NCBI GenBank assembly: GCA_944388395.1
Contig: CALXIP010000051.1
Coordinates: forward strand, 1 to 32,408
Source: an uncultured Ruthenibacterium sp.
GTDB taxonomy: Bacteria > Bacillota > Clostridia > Oscillospirales > Ruminococcaceae
DNA: 32,408 nucleotides
Direction: 5' to 3'
Part shown: piece by piece, positions 16,764 to 23,718 of the stretch
How positions within the stretch are numbered: the stretch's first letter is position 1
How the letters are laid out: the number at the start of each line of letters is the position of its first letter
Notes under the pieces: model-generated
What the model was told of the DNA's origin: nothing
The model's database searches: none
The model's input: only the letters and a program-made list of their open reading frames with translations
Position numbers and translations under genes: made by a program

Positions 16764-17648
16764 TCATTGCTTGAGATCCGCACGCTGTGCACTGCGTTCT
16801 CCCAATACGATCAAAATTGAAGCCGCTATGATGGCCGCACATCCGGCCATCGTTCGAATATTCAAAGGTTCCGCGAACACCAGAACGCCCGCCACTACGC
16901 TGACCACCGGTTCCAGCATATTGAGCACAGAAGCGGTGGATGCCCCAAGAGTGCGAATGCCGTAAGTGAGCATTGCCAAAGCAAAAATCGTACACACAAC
17001 CGAAATGATGATCAGACAAACAAACGCCGTCCCGTTGGGCGGTGCCTGCAGCTGGCCCAACAACAGACTTTTGGCGCCAAAAATCAGTGTGGAAAACGCG
17101 CTGACAAAAAAGATGACTTCCATGGGCGGCAGAATTGCAAAACTGCTTTTGCGCCCTGCGATCACAAACGCAGCATACGTGACGGCAGAACCCAGTGCCA
17201 GCAGAACGCCCGGCAGTGCAAGCCCTTGGGAAAAATCAGCCAGAAGAGCCACGCCCGCCAGTGCGACCGCCACGGCAGCCACCTTATAACGTGTAATTTT
17301 TTCGTGGTACAGTACCGCCATGACCGCCAGAATCACCAGCGGATAAGCGAAGTGAAACATGGTGGCCAAACCGGTGGGAATGTACTGATACGAAAATGTG
17401 AGCAGATTAATGGTCATGCCAAAGCCAAGAATTCCAAATATCAAAAGGTGACGCAGCTGTTGATGGGTCACATAGCGCCGGTTGGAGCGCCGGATCAGAA
17501 ACAGCAGGGCAAATACAGCGGAAAAGAAAAAGCGAAAAAACACCACGCTTTCCGCGTTCATCCCCTGCGCCATCGCCGTCTTGGAAAACACCGGCATTAC
17601 GCCGTAAGCCACCGAGGCGGCCAAAACCGCCAGCACACCTTTGATCAT
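16764..17648 (-). CDS. EamA-type drug/metabolite transporter (DMT superfamily)
   Basis: Integral membrane protein of 294 residues made of two EamA repeats, about ten hydrophobic segments. The first repeat begins VLAVLAASVAYGVMPVFSKTA; the second ends TLGASTASVLNMLEPVVSVVAGV, the typical EamA motif. Proteins of this type export amino acids or metabolites or take up solutes; the substrate cannot be predicted. The ATG at 17646-17648 overlaps the stop of the CdaR-type gene as ATGA, so the two are translationally coupled. Confidence 0.9.
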   Translation of the reverse strand: MIKGVLAVLAASVAYGVMPVFSKTAMAQGMNAESVVFFRFFFSAVFALLFLIRRSNRRYVTHQQLRHLLIFGILGFGMTINLLTFSYQYIPTGLATMFHFAYPLVILAVMAVLYHEKITRYKVAAVAVALAGVALLADFSQGLALPGVLLALGSAVTYAAFVIAGRKSSFAILPPMEVIFFVSAFSTLIFGAKSLLLGQLQAPPNGTAFVCLIIISVVCTIFALAMLTYGIRTLGASTASVLNMLEPVVSVVAGVLVFAEPLNIRTMAGCAAIIAASILIVLGERSAQRADLKQ

Positions 17649-18814
17649 GTGTCTGCCTCCACATTCTCCCGATCGATCTGCAGAAGTGCCGCCAAAATAT
17701 GAAGTCTCAGCCTGTCGCTTTCACAATGCAACGGGTCCAGGCCGGTTTGTTCTTTCAGGCGCTGCATACGAAACGCCACGGTGTTGCGGTGAATGTACAA
17801 TCGCTCTGCCGCAGCACTGGGGCTCATTTCACTGGAACTGAGCGCGATCACTGTTTTGGCCAGTTCTTCATCCTGACGCAGCAAACCCAGACCTTCACGC
17901 AGTGCCTCCGACCGCCTCAGGTCCGGCATATGCCGGACCATCCAACACAAAAGCCAGTCCTGAATGTGGTAAATCCCCGGGGCAGCGCATCCAGGCCACC
18001 CCATCAGGAACCGGGCTTCTTCAAAGCTTTCCGGCACACGTTCCATTGCCGAAGCCACGCTGCCGCAGACCATGCGCAGTGCGATGCCTTGTGAAGCGCA
18101 ATCCGCGCGCAGCGTTTCAAAAAAGCGCTCCAGTTCCGCGCGGGCCTGCCGGGTTCGACCTGCCGGCGCTGTCTTCAGCAGCACCACCTGCTTTCCGCCC
18201 AGATATGCCGCGATGTCCTGCGCCGAAAAGCCCGGCATCCGTTCGACACTGCGCAGCACCGCGTCGTGCATGGAGGACGGACGGCGGCGGCCTGCCAGCG
18301 GCTGTGCCGCAAGCAGGCAGACCGCACGCGGCTGGTCCATATCATACCCGTGCCGTTCTGCCCAAAGGCGAACGCTCTGTGCATCCTGCGGGCTCGCCAG
18401 AGAGATCAAACGGTTTACATAGCTGGTTTTCGCCGTCTGATCACTGAGTTTCTGATCATTTGCAAATTCCTGCTCCATCAGCAGTTCCGCCGTCAGTTTC
18501 ACAAGACGTGCCATATGCTCCAGCTGGTGCGGATCGCCCGTGACACCCACAACACCCACCACTTCGCCCGCATGGCACAGGGGCATATTGATGCCCGGCT
18601 GCGTACTTTCCGCGCCGGCATCTGTGGTGTCAAAGCACTGGACGGTCTCTTTTCGCTCCAGAACAAGGCATGCGCCCACATGAAGCTTTCCGATCCGGTC
18701 CGGTTCTCCGCTGGCGATAATCACACCGCGCCCATCCATCATATTTACGTTGCAGCCCAGGCTTTCCATCATTCGATCCACTAGCTTTTGGGCCACAGGT
18801 GCGTCCAGAAACAT
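17645..18814 (-). CDS. CdaR-type sugar-diacid / PucR-family transcriptional regulator
   Basis: 389-residue regulator. Residues 1-135 match the sugar-diacid recognition domain (DAPVAQKLVDRMMESLGCNVN, then NMPLCHAGEVVGVVGVTG). A central domain (about 150-290) is followed by a PucR-type C-terminal helix-turn-helix, AAERLYIHRNTVAFRMQRLK (about 337-356). CdaR in Escherichia coli activates glucarate, galactarate and glycerate genes. A glycerate kinase three genes downstream and a GPH transporter just upstream fit such a role. The ATG at 18812-18814 has a modest GGTGA site. Possible binding sites are the palindromes in front of the GPH gene. Effector unknown. Confidence 0.9.
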   Translation of the reverse strand: MFLDAPVAQKLVDRMMESLGCNVNMMDGRGVIIASGEPDRIGKLHVGACLVLERKETVQCFDTTDAGAESTQPGINMPLCHAGEVVGVVGVTGDPHQLEHMARLVKLTAELLMEQEFANDQKLSDQTAKTSYVNRLISLASPQDAQSVRLWAERHGYDMDQPRAVCLLAAQPLAGRRRPSSMHDAVLRSVERMPGFSAQDIAAYLGGKQVVLLKTAPAGRTRQARAELERFFETLRADCASQGIALRMVCGSVASAMERVPESFEEARFLMGWPGCAAPGIYHIQDWLLCWMVRHMPDLRRSEALREGLGLLRQDEELAKTVIALSSSEMSPSAAAERLYIHRNTVAFRMQRLKEQTGLDPLHCESDRLRLHILAALLQIDRENVEADT

Positions 18815-18833
18815 GGCTTCACCGCTTTCATGC

Positions 18834-18854
18834 GGGCCCGCATACAGCGGGCCC
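18834..18854 (-). other. GC-only hairpin between the GPH transporter and regulator genes
   Basis: GGGCCCGC (18834-18841) and GCGGGCCC (18847-18854) form an 8-bp all-GC stem with a 5-nt loop in the 45-nt gap. No T-run follows on the minus strand, so it is more likely a processing or stabilising stem than a strong terminator. Confidence 0.5.
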
Positions 18855-18859
18855 TGCTG

Positions 18860-20203
18860 TTATTCCTGCTCAGCGGCTTTTGCCGCCTCGCGCTCGTTCA
18901 ATTCCGCAACAATCTGATGCATACGGTCCTCGTTCAGTTTCCAGCCGCACAGAACCAGCGTCATCAGCAGATAAATCACTGCCGGAACAACGCAGTAGAT
19001 CAGCAGAATGCCCTGCAAAGCCTGCGGGGTCTGCGCCTCATTGGCCACATAGCCGAACAGGTCCAGCCAGCCGCCGACGATAGTGGCAGAAATGGCCATG
19101 CCGAACTTCTGGCAGAAGGTATAGAAGCCGTAGTTGATCGCACGCACGTTTTTGCCCGTCAGCCACAGGCCATAGTCGGTGGTGTCCGCGATCATGGTGA
19201 AGAAAATCGCCAGTGTGGCGCTCATGGCAAACATTCCAACCAGGTTGGTCGCAACCACTACAACACCGCTGGTGGGGATAAAGTAGCGAACGATGCTTGC
19301 AGCCGCGAATACGACGCCGCAGGCCATCAGAAGTTTCTTCTTGCCGGTTCTGCGCGCAATGGGTTCCACGCTCAAAGCCGCCACCGCCGAAATCGGCGCA
19401 TTGAAGAACAGGATGGTAGACATCAGCGTTGCCGAACCATAGTAGTAGTTGAAGAAATACGCCATGGACGAAGAGAAGATGTAATAGCCCAGCGTGCGCA
19501 GGAAGAATGCAACGCTGACCACCAGCAGCTGCTTGTTGCTGACAACCGCCTTGAAATATTCTTTCGCCGTGGTGCGCTCGGATTTTTTGGGCGCCGTGGC
19601 GCGCTCTACAATGCCGCGAACACAAATCAGGGTGGCAAAGGTCGCAATCAGCGCAAAGATCAGTGCCGTGCGGGAATAAGAAGTGTTTCCGGTCTGGCCG
19701 CTCTTCAGATACGGAGTGGCAATGGAGATGATCAGGCTGGGGATGGCCACAATGGCAAAACGGATGGAGTTCAGTTTCGTGCGCTCTTCCGTGCTCTGGG
19801 TCATCGTGGATGCAAACGCGTTGAAGGGGATCGCATAGCATGTATACATCAGCGTCCAGAAGCAGAACGCCGCCAGCGCAAAGACCGCCTGCAGATTGGT
19901 GGGAAGATCAAACTTTGTAAACATTATAACAAAGCTGACAGCCGTGGCAATAGAGCCCCACAGAATCCAGCGTTTATAATGTCCGGTTTTGTCGGAAATG
20001 TAGCCGATGAACACGTCGTTCACACCGTCGAAAATACGGCTTACCATCGAAATCAGACCAGCCAGTGTCGCCGGGATCCCCAAAACGTCCGTATAGAACA
20101 CCAGCAGGAAAATCGCAATGAACTGAAGATACAGGTTGGCGGTGATATCGCCAATGCCGTAACTGATCATTTCCTTCATTGTCAGCTTTTTCGTTTTATC
20201 CAT
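18860..20203 (-). CDS. GPH-family (MelB/UidB-like) glycoside or uronide transporter
   Basis: Secondary, cation-coupled transporter of the glycoside-pentoside-hexuronide family, in the membrane. 447 residues with about twelve membrane segments. The family signature starts at once: MISYGIGDITANLYLQFIAI, then RIFDGVNDVFIGYISDKTGHYKRWILWG, containing the Asp residues used for cation and sugar binding. The ATG at 20201-20203 has AGGAGG upstream. It is the first gene of the cluster that continues with the CdaR-type regulator, exporter, dipeptidase and glycerate kinase; the gaps are short enough for one transcript. The sugar cannot be read from sequence; a uronide or aldarate would suit the neighbours. 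Confidence 0.9.
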   Translation of the reverse strand: MDKTKKLTMKEMISYGIGDITANLYLQFIAIFLLVFYTDVLGIPATLAGLISMVSRIFDGVNDVFIGYISDKTGHYKRWILWGSIATAVSFVIMFTKFDLPTNLQAVFALAAFCFWTLMYTCYAIPFNAFASTMTQSTEERTKLNSIRFAIVAIPSLIISIATPYLKSGQTGNTSYSRTALIFALIATFATLICVRGIVERATAPKKSERTTAKEYFKAVVSNKQLLVVSVAFFLRTLGYYIFSSSMAYFFNYYYGSATLMSTILFFNAPISAVAALSVEPIARRTGKKKLLMACGVVFAAASIVRYFIPTSGVVVVATNLVGMFAMSATLAIFFTMIADTTDYGLWLTGKNVRAINYGFYTFCQKFGMAISATIVGGWLDLFGYVANEAQTPQALQGILLIYCVVPAVIYLLMTLVLCGWKLNEDRMHQIVAELNEREAAKAAEQE

Positions 20204-20271
20204 GAATTACCCTCCTCTTTAATTGGTTCACAACAACTTTCAGAATGCGGAACGCGCGCCTCCCTCCCAAA

Positions 20272-20284
20272 TGCACTTTGTGCA
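20272..20284. promoter_or_regulatory. Palindrome downstream of the GPH transcription start
   Basis: TGCAC-TTT-GTGCA, a perfect 5-bp inverted repeat with 3-nt spacer, about 30 nt after the predicted start. It includes the half-site TTTGTGC (20277-20283), which also occurs in the upstream palindrome. Confidence 0.45.
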
Positions 20285-20304
20285 CTTTTATCGTTTATTC
20301 GTTT

Positions 20305-20318
20305 TTTTGATATCAAAA
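20305..20318. promoter_or_regulatory. 14-bp perfect palindrome at the GPH transcription start
   Basis: TTTTGATATCAAAA reads the same on both strands and is centred on the start expected from the -10 box at 20318-20323. A bound protein here would block transcription. Confidence 0.45.
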
Positions 20319-20346
20319 TTCTAGCATATTTCACCATGAATGTCTT
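20318..20346 (-). promoter_or_regulatory. Promoter of the GPH-CdaR cluster
   Basis: Minus strand AAGACA (20341-20346), 17-nt spacer, TAGAAT (20318-20323) with the extended -10 TGC in front. The weak -35 fits a promoter that needs an activator. Confidence 0.55.
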
Positions 20347-20377
20347 TATTCCCGCACCCCAGAATCTTTTGACCGCA

Positions 20378-20396
20378 TTTGTGCTCTGCGCACAAA
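20378..20396. promoter_or_regulatory. Inverted repeat TTTGTGC-N5-GCACAAA upstream of the GPH promoter
   Basis: Perfect 7-bp arms, 20378-20384 and 20390-20396. The centre is about 76 nt upstream of the predicted start, a normal place for an activator. The adjacent CdaR-type protein is the obvious candidate to bind it. Confidence 0.5.
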
Positions 20397-20556
20397 AAGC
20401 GACCACTGCTCCCAAAATCAAATTCTCCTGTTCAGGAACAGCATGCGCCGTTGTTCTTCCCTCTCTTTTTGAAATCATATGCCGTCGCGGACACAAATAC
20501 GCTTGCGCGCCGGCCGCCCGAAAAAAATCTCGAAACGTTGTATGGTGAAAACATGC

Positions 20557-20591
20557 AAAAAGCGCGCACGTTCAAAACGTGCGCGCTTTTT
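20557..20591. terminator. Bidirectional terminator after trmB
   Basis: AGCGCGCACGTT (20561-20572) pairs perfectly with AACGTGCGCGCT (20576-20587) around a CAA loop, with A4 before and T-run after. It begins at the trmB stop codon and separates the B-M-A-trmB unit from the GPH cluster. Confidence 0.9.
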
Positions 20592-21277
20592 TACAGTTCT
20601 TGTGGCAGCGAAACCTTTCGGGCAATCAGTGCCTTTGTGGGGATCCCCATTTCCGTAAACATATTTTCGTGCTCCGTGCGGATGTTCCAGTCCGGCTCAT
20701 CAGCGTGGAGGTCCCTCGTCATCCAGGTGATCTCAAAACCCGCAGCGGGCAGATACAGCAACGTATCTTCAAACAGATCCTCGTCATCGCATTTGAACCA
20801 GATCTCCCCGTTTTCACACAGGAACTCCCGGTACAAAAGCAACTGCTTGGTGTGGGTGAGGCGGTGCTTTTTGTGCCCCGCCTTTTTGTTCCAGGGATTG
20901 CAGAAGTTGATATAGATCCGCTCTACCCGGTCGCCCGCGGCGCCGGAGAGCATCGAGGGGATGCGCTCGATGTCATGGGTCAGGATCAGCACATTGTCCA
21001 CCGGGCGGCCCGCCTGGGCGTACTCCCGGTCAATGTTCCGCTTTGCCAGAATCAGAACTTTGTCGGTCAGGTCGATGCCCACATAGTTGATCTGCGGGTT
21101 CCGCACAGCCAGCTTTGCCAAAAAGCCGCCTTTTCCGCAGCCCAGTTCCAGATGCAGGGGTTGGTCGGGACGGGCAAACAGTCCGTTCCATTTCCCCCGC
21201 TGCTCCATGGGTTCATTGACGTGAAACGGACAGGCCCGCAGTTCCGGGCCTGCATAGGGTTTAAAACGCATTCGCAT
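20591..21277 (-). CDS. trmB: tRNA (guanine-N7-)-methyltransferase
   Basis: Methylates G46 of tRNAs with S-adenosylmethionine. 228 residues. The SAM-binding motif LELGCGKGGFLAKLA is at 43-57, YVGIDLTDKVLILAKRN at about 65-81, and the motif before the active site reads NFCNPWNKK (124-132). Many homologues have DPWPKK in that place, so the Asp is an Asn here. The C-terminal DEPDWNIRTEHENMF matches the family end. The ATG at 21275-21277 has AAAGGA 10 nt upstream. It lies 30 nt after protein A, probably on the same transcript. Confidence 0.93.
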   Translation of the reverse strand: MRMRFKPYAGPELRACPFHVNEPMEQRGKWNGLFARPDQPLHLELGCGKGGFLAKLAVRNPQINYVGIDLTDKVLILAKRNIDREYAQAGRPVDNVLILTHDIERIPSMLSGAAGDRVERIYINFCNPWNKKAGHKKHRLTHTKQLLLYREFLCENGEIWFKCDDEDLFEDTLLYLPAAGFEITWMTRDLHADEPDWNIRTEHENMFTEMGIPTKALIARKVSLPQEL

Positions 21278-21307
21278 AAAAAATCGTTCCTTTCCTGATA
21301 GTGGAAA

Positions 21308-22879
21308 TCAGTTGTTTTCTTCCGGCGGCAGGGTGCAGCTGCCAAGGCGCTTTTCGTTTGCCTGCACCGTCACGGAACCGTCCGCTTCCATACGAAGGGT
21401 ATATTCCCGGTTTTTCAGCACCCGTTTTTCCGCCAGGCCGTCCAAATTGCCGTCGGAATAGCTGACCACTTCCAGCTTCCCGTCCGGCTGCCGTTTGGCT
21501 TCCAGCCCGCCCCGATGCAATGTCAGTTCCATAGTCGCGCTGGTTTTCAGCAGCTGGCCATCCGTATCCATTGCCCAGGCTACCACCGTTACAAAGACCG
21601 GACAATGCGCCTGTTTCATGGGAGCGCCCGTCAGCGCCAGTACCAGCATGCGGTCGCTGCCCGTTCCCACCACCGTGGGAATTACCGCACGCAACCCGCC
21701 CGGGCAGATTGCCGTGGGAAGGAAATGCCACGAAAGTCCCTCTCCGCCGCTGAGCGTGATTTGAACGTCCAATGCGGCACCTTTGGTATTCACCAGATCT
21801 CCAAAGGGCTTATACAGAGACAAACTGACGTTGGGGCTGTCTTCCCGGGGCAGCTCCGGCGGTTCTCCGGAACCTTCCTCTTCCGGCAAATCTCCGTCCA
21901 GTCCTTCCCGGCGCGCAGGCAGAGCGTCCGGCTGAGACAGTGCATTGGCCACAGCAGTTCCCCCCAAGCCCAGAGCCGTGGCGCCTGCAGCAGTGGCGAC
22001 CACAGATCCGCCGCCGGTGGACACATGCCCCCAGTCCGTAATGTTCAGCAGTACATCTACTTCATAGCCCCAGGGCAGGTCTTCACCCGCTTCTATTTTC
22101 TGAATTCGGCCATCGTATTCCAGTTCCGCATTCCAAGTTTTCCCCTCCAGCGAATGGACGGTGGAAAACGCATAATAGAATGCATCCGCAGGAAAACTGC
22201 TGTTCCGCGCGCTTCCCATTTGGCCCTGCATGGTAGCCCGGAACACCGCTTCCGAATACGGCTGCTGCTGAACCGGCGCACTTTGCAGAAGGCTGCTGGT
22301 CTCCTCCCGATAGGATTGCGTATTTTCAAAAGGCGGACGCTGCACCGTCCGCGTCACAGGAAAACGAACCTCAATCTGACAGGTGCCATCCATGGTAAAA
22401 AACAAATCACCGGTATCTTCGATTTGGTTCACAGCGAGCAGTTGAACGTTTTCAAACGCAATGCGCAGGGTGCCTGCCGCATTGTCCGGCAAACCGGCCA
22501 GCATGCCGCTTTCGTCCGAAGACAGCAACAACCAGCGATTGGAATAAAAAGCAACCTGCTGCTCGACGCTCACCAAGTCAAAAAAAGCCGCACCCTGCCA
22601 CATGCCGCCCTCAAAAGGATACATCCCGCTGGTATCCATGGTCACCGGGCTTTCCAGTGTAAAACTGACCCGCTTGCCCTCCTGCAAACAAACCGAACCG
22701 TCCTCATCCACATCCGGGCCGGTCAGCTGCATGCTCTCGCTCACCGAAGCAGGCGCTGCGATCCGCACACTGTTGATTTTTTCTTCTCCGCCGTCCGCAA
22801 AAGCGCACGCACCGGTCAACGCACAAAAGGACAGCAAAATTACAACCGCGGCGCACCGCCGCAAAACCGATTGCTTCAT
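21308..22879 (-). CDS. Exported protein A of unknown function, paralogue of protein B
   Basis: Not recognised. 523 residues. A signal peptide is clear: KQSVLRRC, a hydrophobic core, and AFA just before residue 29. A lipobox is not convincing. Residues 29-285 form a predicted outside domain. Residues 291-314 (GSVVATAAGATALGLGGTAV) are a small-residue, weakly membrane-like segment. An acidic Pro/Glu linker (about 325-348) follows, then a C-terminal domain (349-515) with three cysteines, C392, C426 and C514. The C-terminal half is strongly similar to protein B, with cysteines at the same places; the N-terminal half is only faintly similar (LTGPDVDEDGSV, ENVQ, MDGT). The ATG overlaps the stop of gene M as ATGA. 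The earlier in-frame codons lie over M and lack any signal sequence. Confidence 0.8.
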   Translation of the reverse strand: MKQSVLRRCAAVVILLSFCALTGACAFADGGEEKINSVRIAAPASVSESMQLTGPDVDEDGSVCLQEGKRVSFTLESPVTMDTSGMYPFEGGMWQGAAFFDLVSVEQQVAFYSNRWLLLSSDESGMLAGLPDNAAGTLRIAFENVQLLAVNQIEDTGDLFFTMDGTCQIEVRFPVTRTVQRPPFENTQSYREETSSLLQSAPVQQQPYSEAVFRATMQGQMGSARNSSFPADAFYYAFSTVHSLEGKTWNAELEYDGRIQKIEAGEDLPWGYEVDVLLNITDWGHVSTGGGSVVATAAGATALGLGGTAVANALSQPDALPARREGLDGDLPEEEGSGEPPELPREDSPNVSLSLYKPFGDLVNTKGAALDVQITLSGGEGLSWHFLPTAICPGGLRAVIPTVVGTGSDRMLVLALTGAPMKQAHCPVFVTVVAWAMDTDGQLLKTSATMELTLHRGGLEAKRQPDGKLEVVSYSDGNLDGLAEKRVLKNREYTLRMEADGSVTVQANEKRLGSCTLPPEENN

Positions 22880-23697
22880 TTGCCTGCCCCCTGACCCGCC
22901 GGCTGAATCTGCCGCGCTTTCCATAATGTCCAACCAAGGCATCCCACACCGGCCAAAATCAGAGCCCCGGGCAGGACCCGTGCCAGCAGCATCCACAATG
23001 CACCACCCACCAGAGGGACAGCCCGCACAGCGGCAACGGGCACTGCCGCAGCCATGCCGACGGCAAAGCCCGCGAACACACGGTCCACCGCGCTCCGGTT
23101 CACCGTACGCAGCGCCTTGCGCGCCAGCACGATGTTCAAAAGAGTGATGAGCAGGCCGCGCTGTTTGGAAATCTGCTTGCCTACGCTGAGGAACAGCGCC
23201 ACGCACACCATGCTGTTGACCAGACTTCCGTTTCCGGTCAAAAAGGGATACGATGCCAGCGCAATTCCTATGCCCAGCAGACCGCAACCCAGCATCAGAG
23301 GAGTGCGATCGCCGGTCAGCAGACGCAGATTGCCATATTGGGGAATGCGCGCCAGCACAGTGGACACGCTCTCCTTTTTCAATTCTTCCAAAAAGTGGAC
23401 ACGCCGCCGCTCATCGCCCTTGCGCCGGACCACGATGCCGCGAAAAAAGCTGTTGAAAATCACCAGCAGAATTGCCTTGCCGATCGTTCCGCCCAGCGCG
23501 CTGCCTTCCAGACCGCTGAGTGCGCCGGTCAAGAAATTCAACGGCCACAGGATCACCCACTGCACACCGGCTGCGCGCACCCAGCCCAGCAGAAGCCAGA
23601 ACAGCGCCATCAATGCCGTGGGCGCCAGACTGTTCCGCACCAAAGTCCACAGATATCTGCCCCATTCACGGGCGCTTCGCTCTTTGAGATTCCCCAT
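22876..23697 (-). CDS. Polytopic membrane protein M of unknown function
   Basis: Not recognised. 273 residues with about six to eight hydrophobic segments: LAPTALMALFWLLLGWV, VQWVILWPLNFLTGAL, GKAILLVIFNSFF, MLGCGLLGIGIALASYPFL, a segment around VNSMVCVALFLSV, and a long apolar stretch from VFAGFAVGMAAAVPV to WTLWK. A basic loop (RRKGDERRRVHFLEELKKE, about 93-111) is probably cytoplasmic. No enzyme motif is seen. It lies between two paralogous exported proteins, 21 nt after B and overlapping A by 4 nt. A role in holding, exporting or assembling A and B is the simplest inference. ATG at 23695-23697 with AAGGGGA upstream. Confidence 0.75.
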   Translation of the reverse strand: MGNLKERSAREWGRYLWTLVRNSLAPTALMALFWLLLGWVRAAGVQWVILWPLNFLTGALSGLEGSALGGTIGKAILLVIFNSFFRGIVVRRKGDERRRVHFLEELKKESVSTVLARIPQYGNLRLLTGDRTPLMLGCGLLGIGIALASYPFLTGNGSLVNSMVCVALFLSVGKQISKQRGLLITLLNIVLARKALRTVNRSAVDRVFAGFAVGMAAAVPVAAVRAVPLVGGALWMLLARVLPGALILAGVGCLGWTLWKARQIQPAGQGAGK

Positions 23698-23718
23698 CGT
23701 TTTTCCCCTTCATCCTTC

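Larger units (their letters stand above)
20204..20556 (-). other. Regulatory gap upstream of the GPH transporter
   Basis: About 350 nt without a convincing gene on either strand. It holds the GPH promoter (20318-20346) and three palindromes, at 20272-20284, 20305-20318 and 20378-20396. The part from about 20400 to 20556 shows nothing more that I can support. Confidence 0.7.

Noticed and set aside
18834-18854. Rho-independent terminator between the GPH and CdaR-type genes
   Set aside because: The stem is strong but no T-run follows on the transcribed strand, so it was listed as a hairpin of unknown role.
21308-22879. Lipoprotein signal in protein A (LTGAC) and protein B (GGTC)
   Set aside because: The residue at -3 is not Leu, Val or Ile in the required place, and good signal peptidase I sites (AFA, ALA) follow three residues later.
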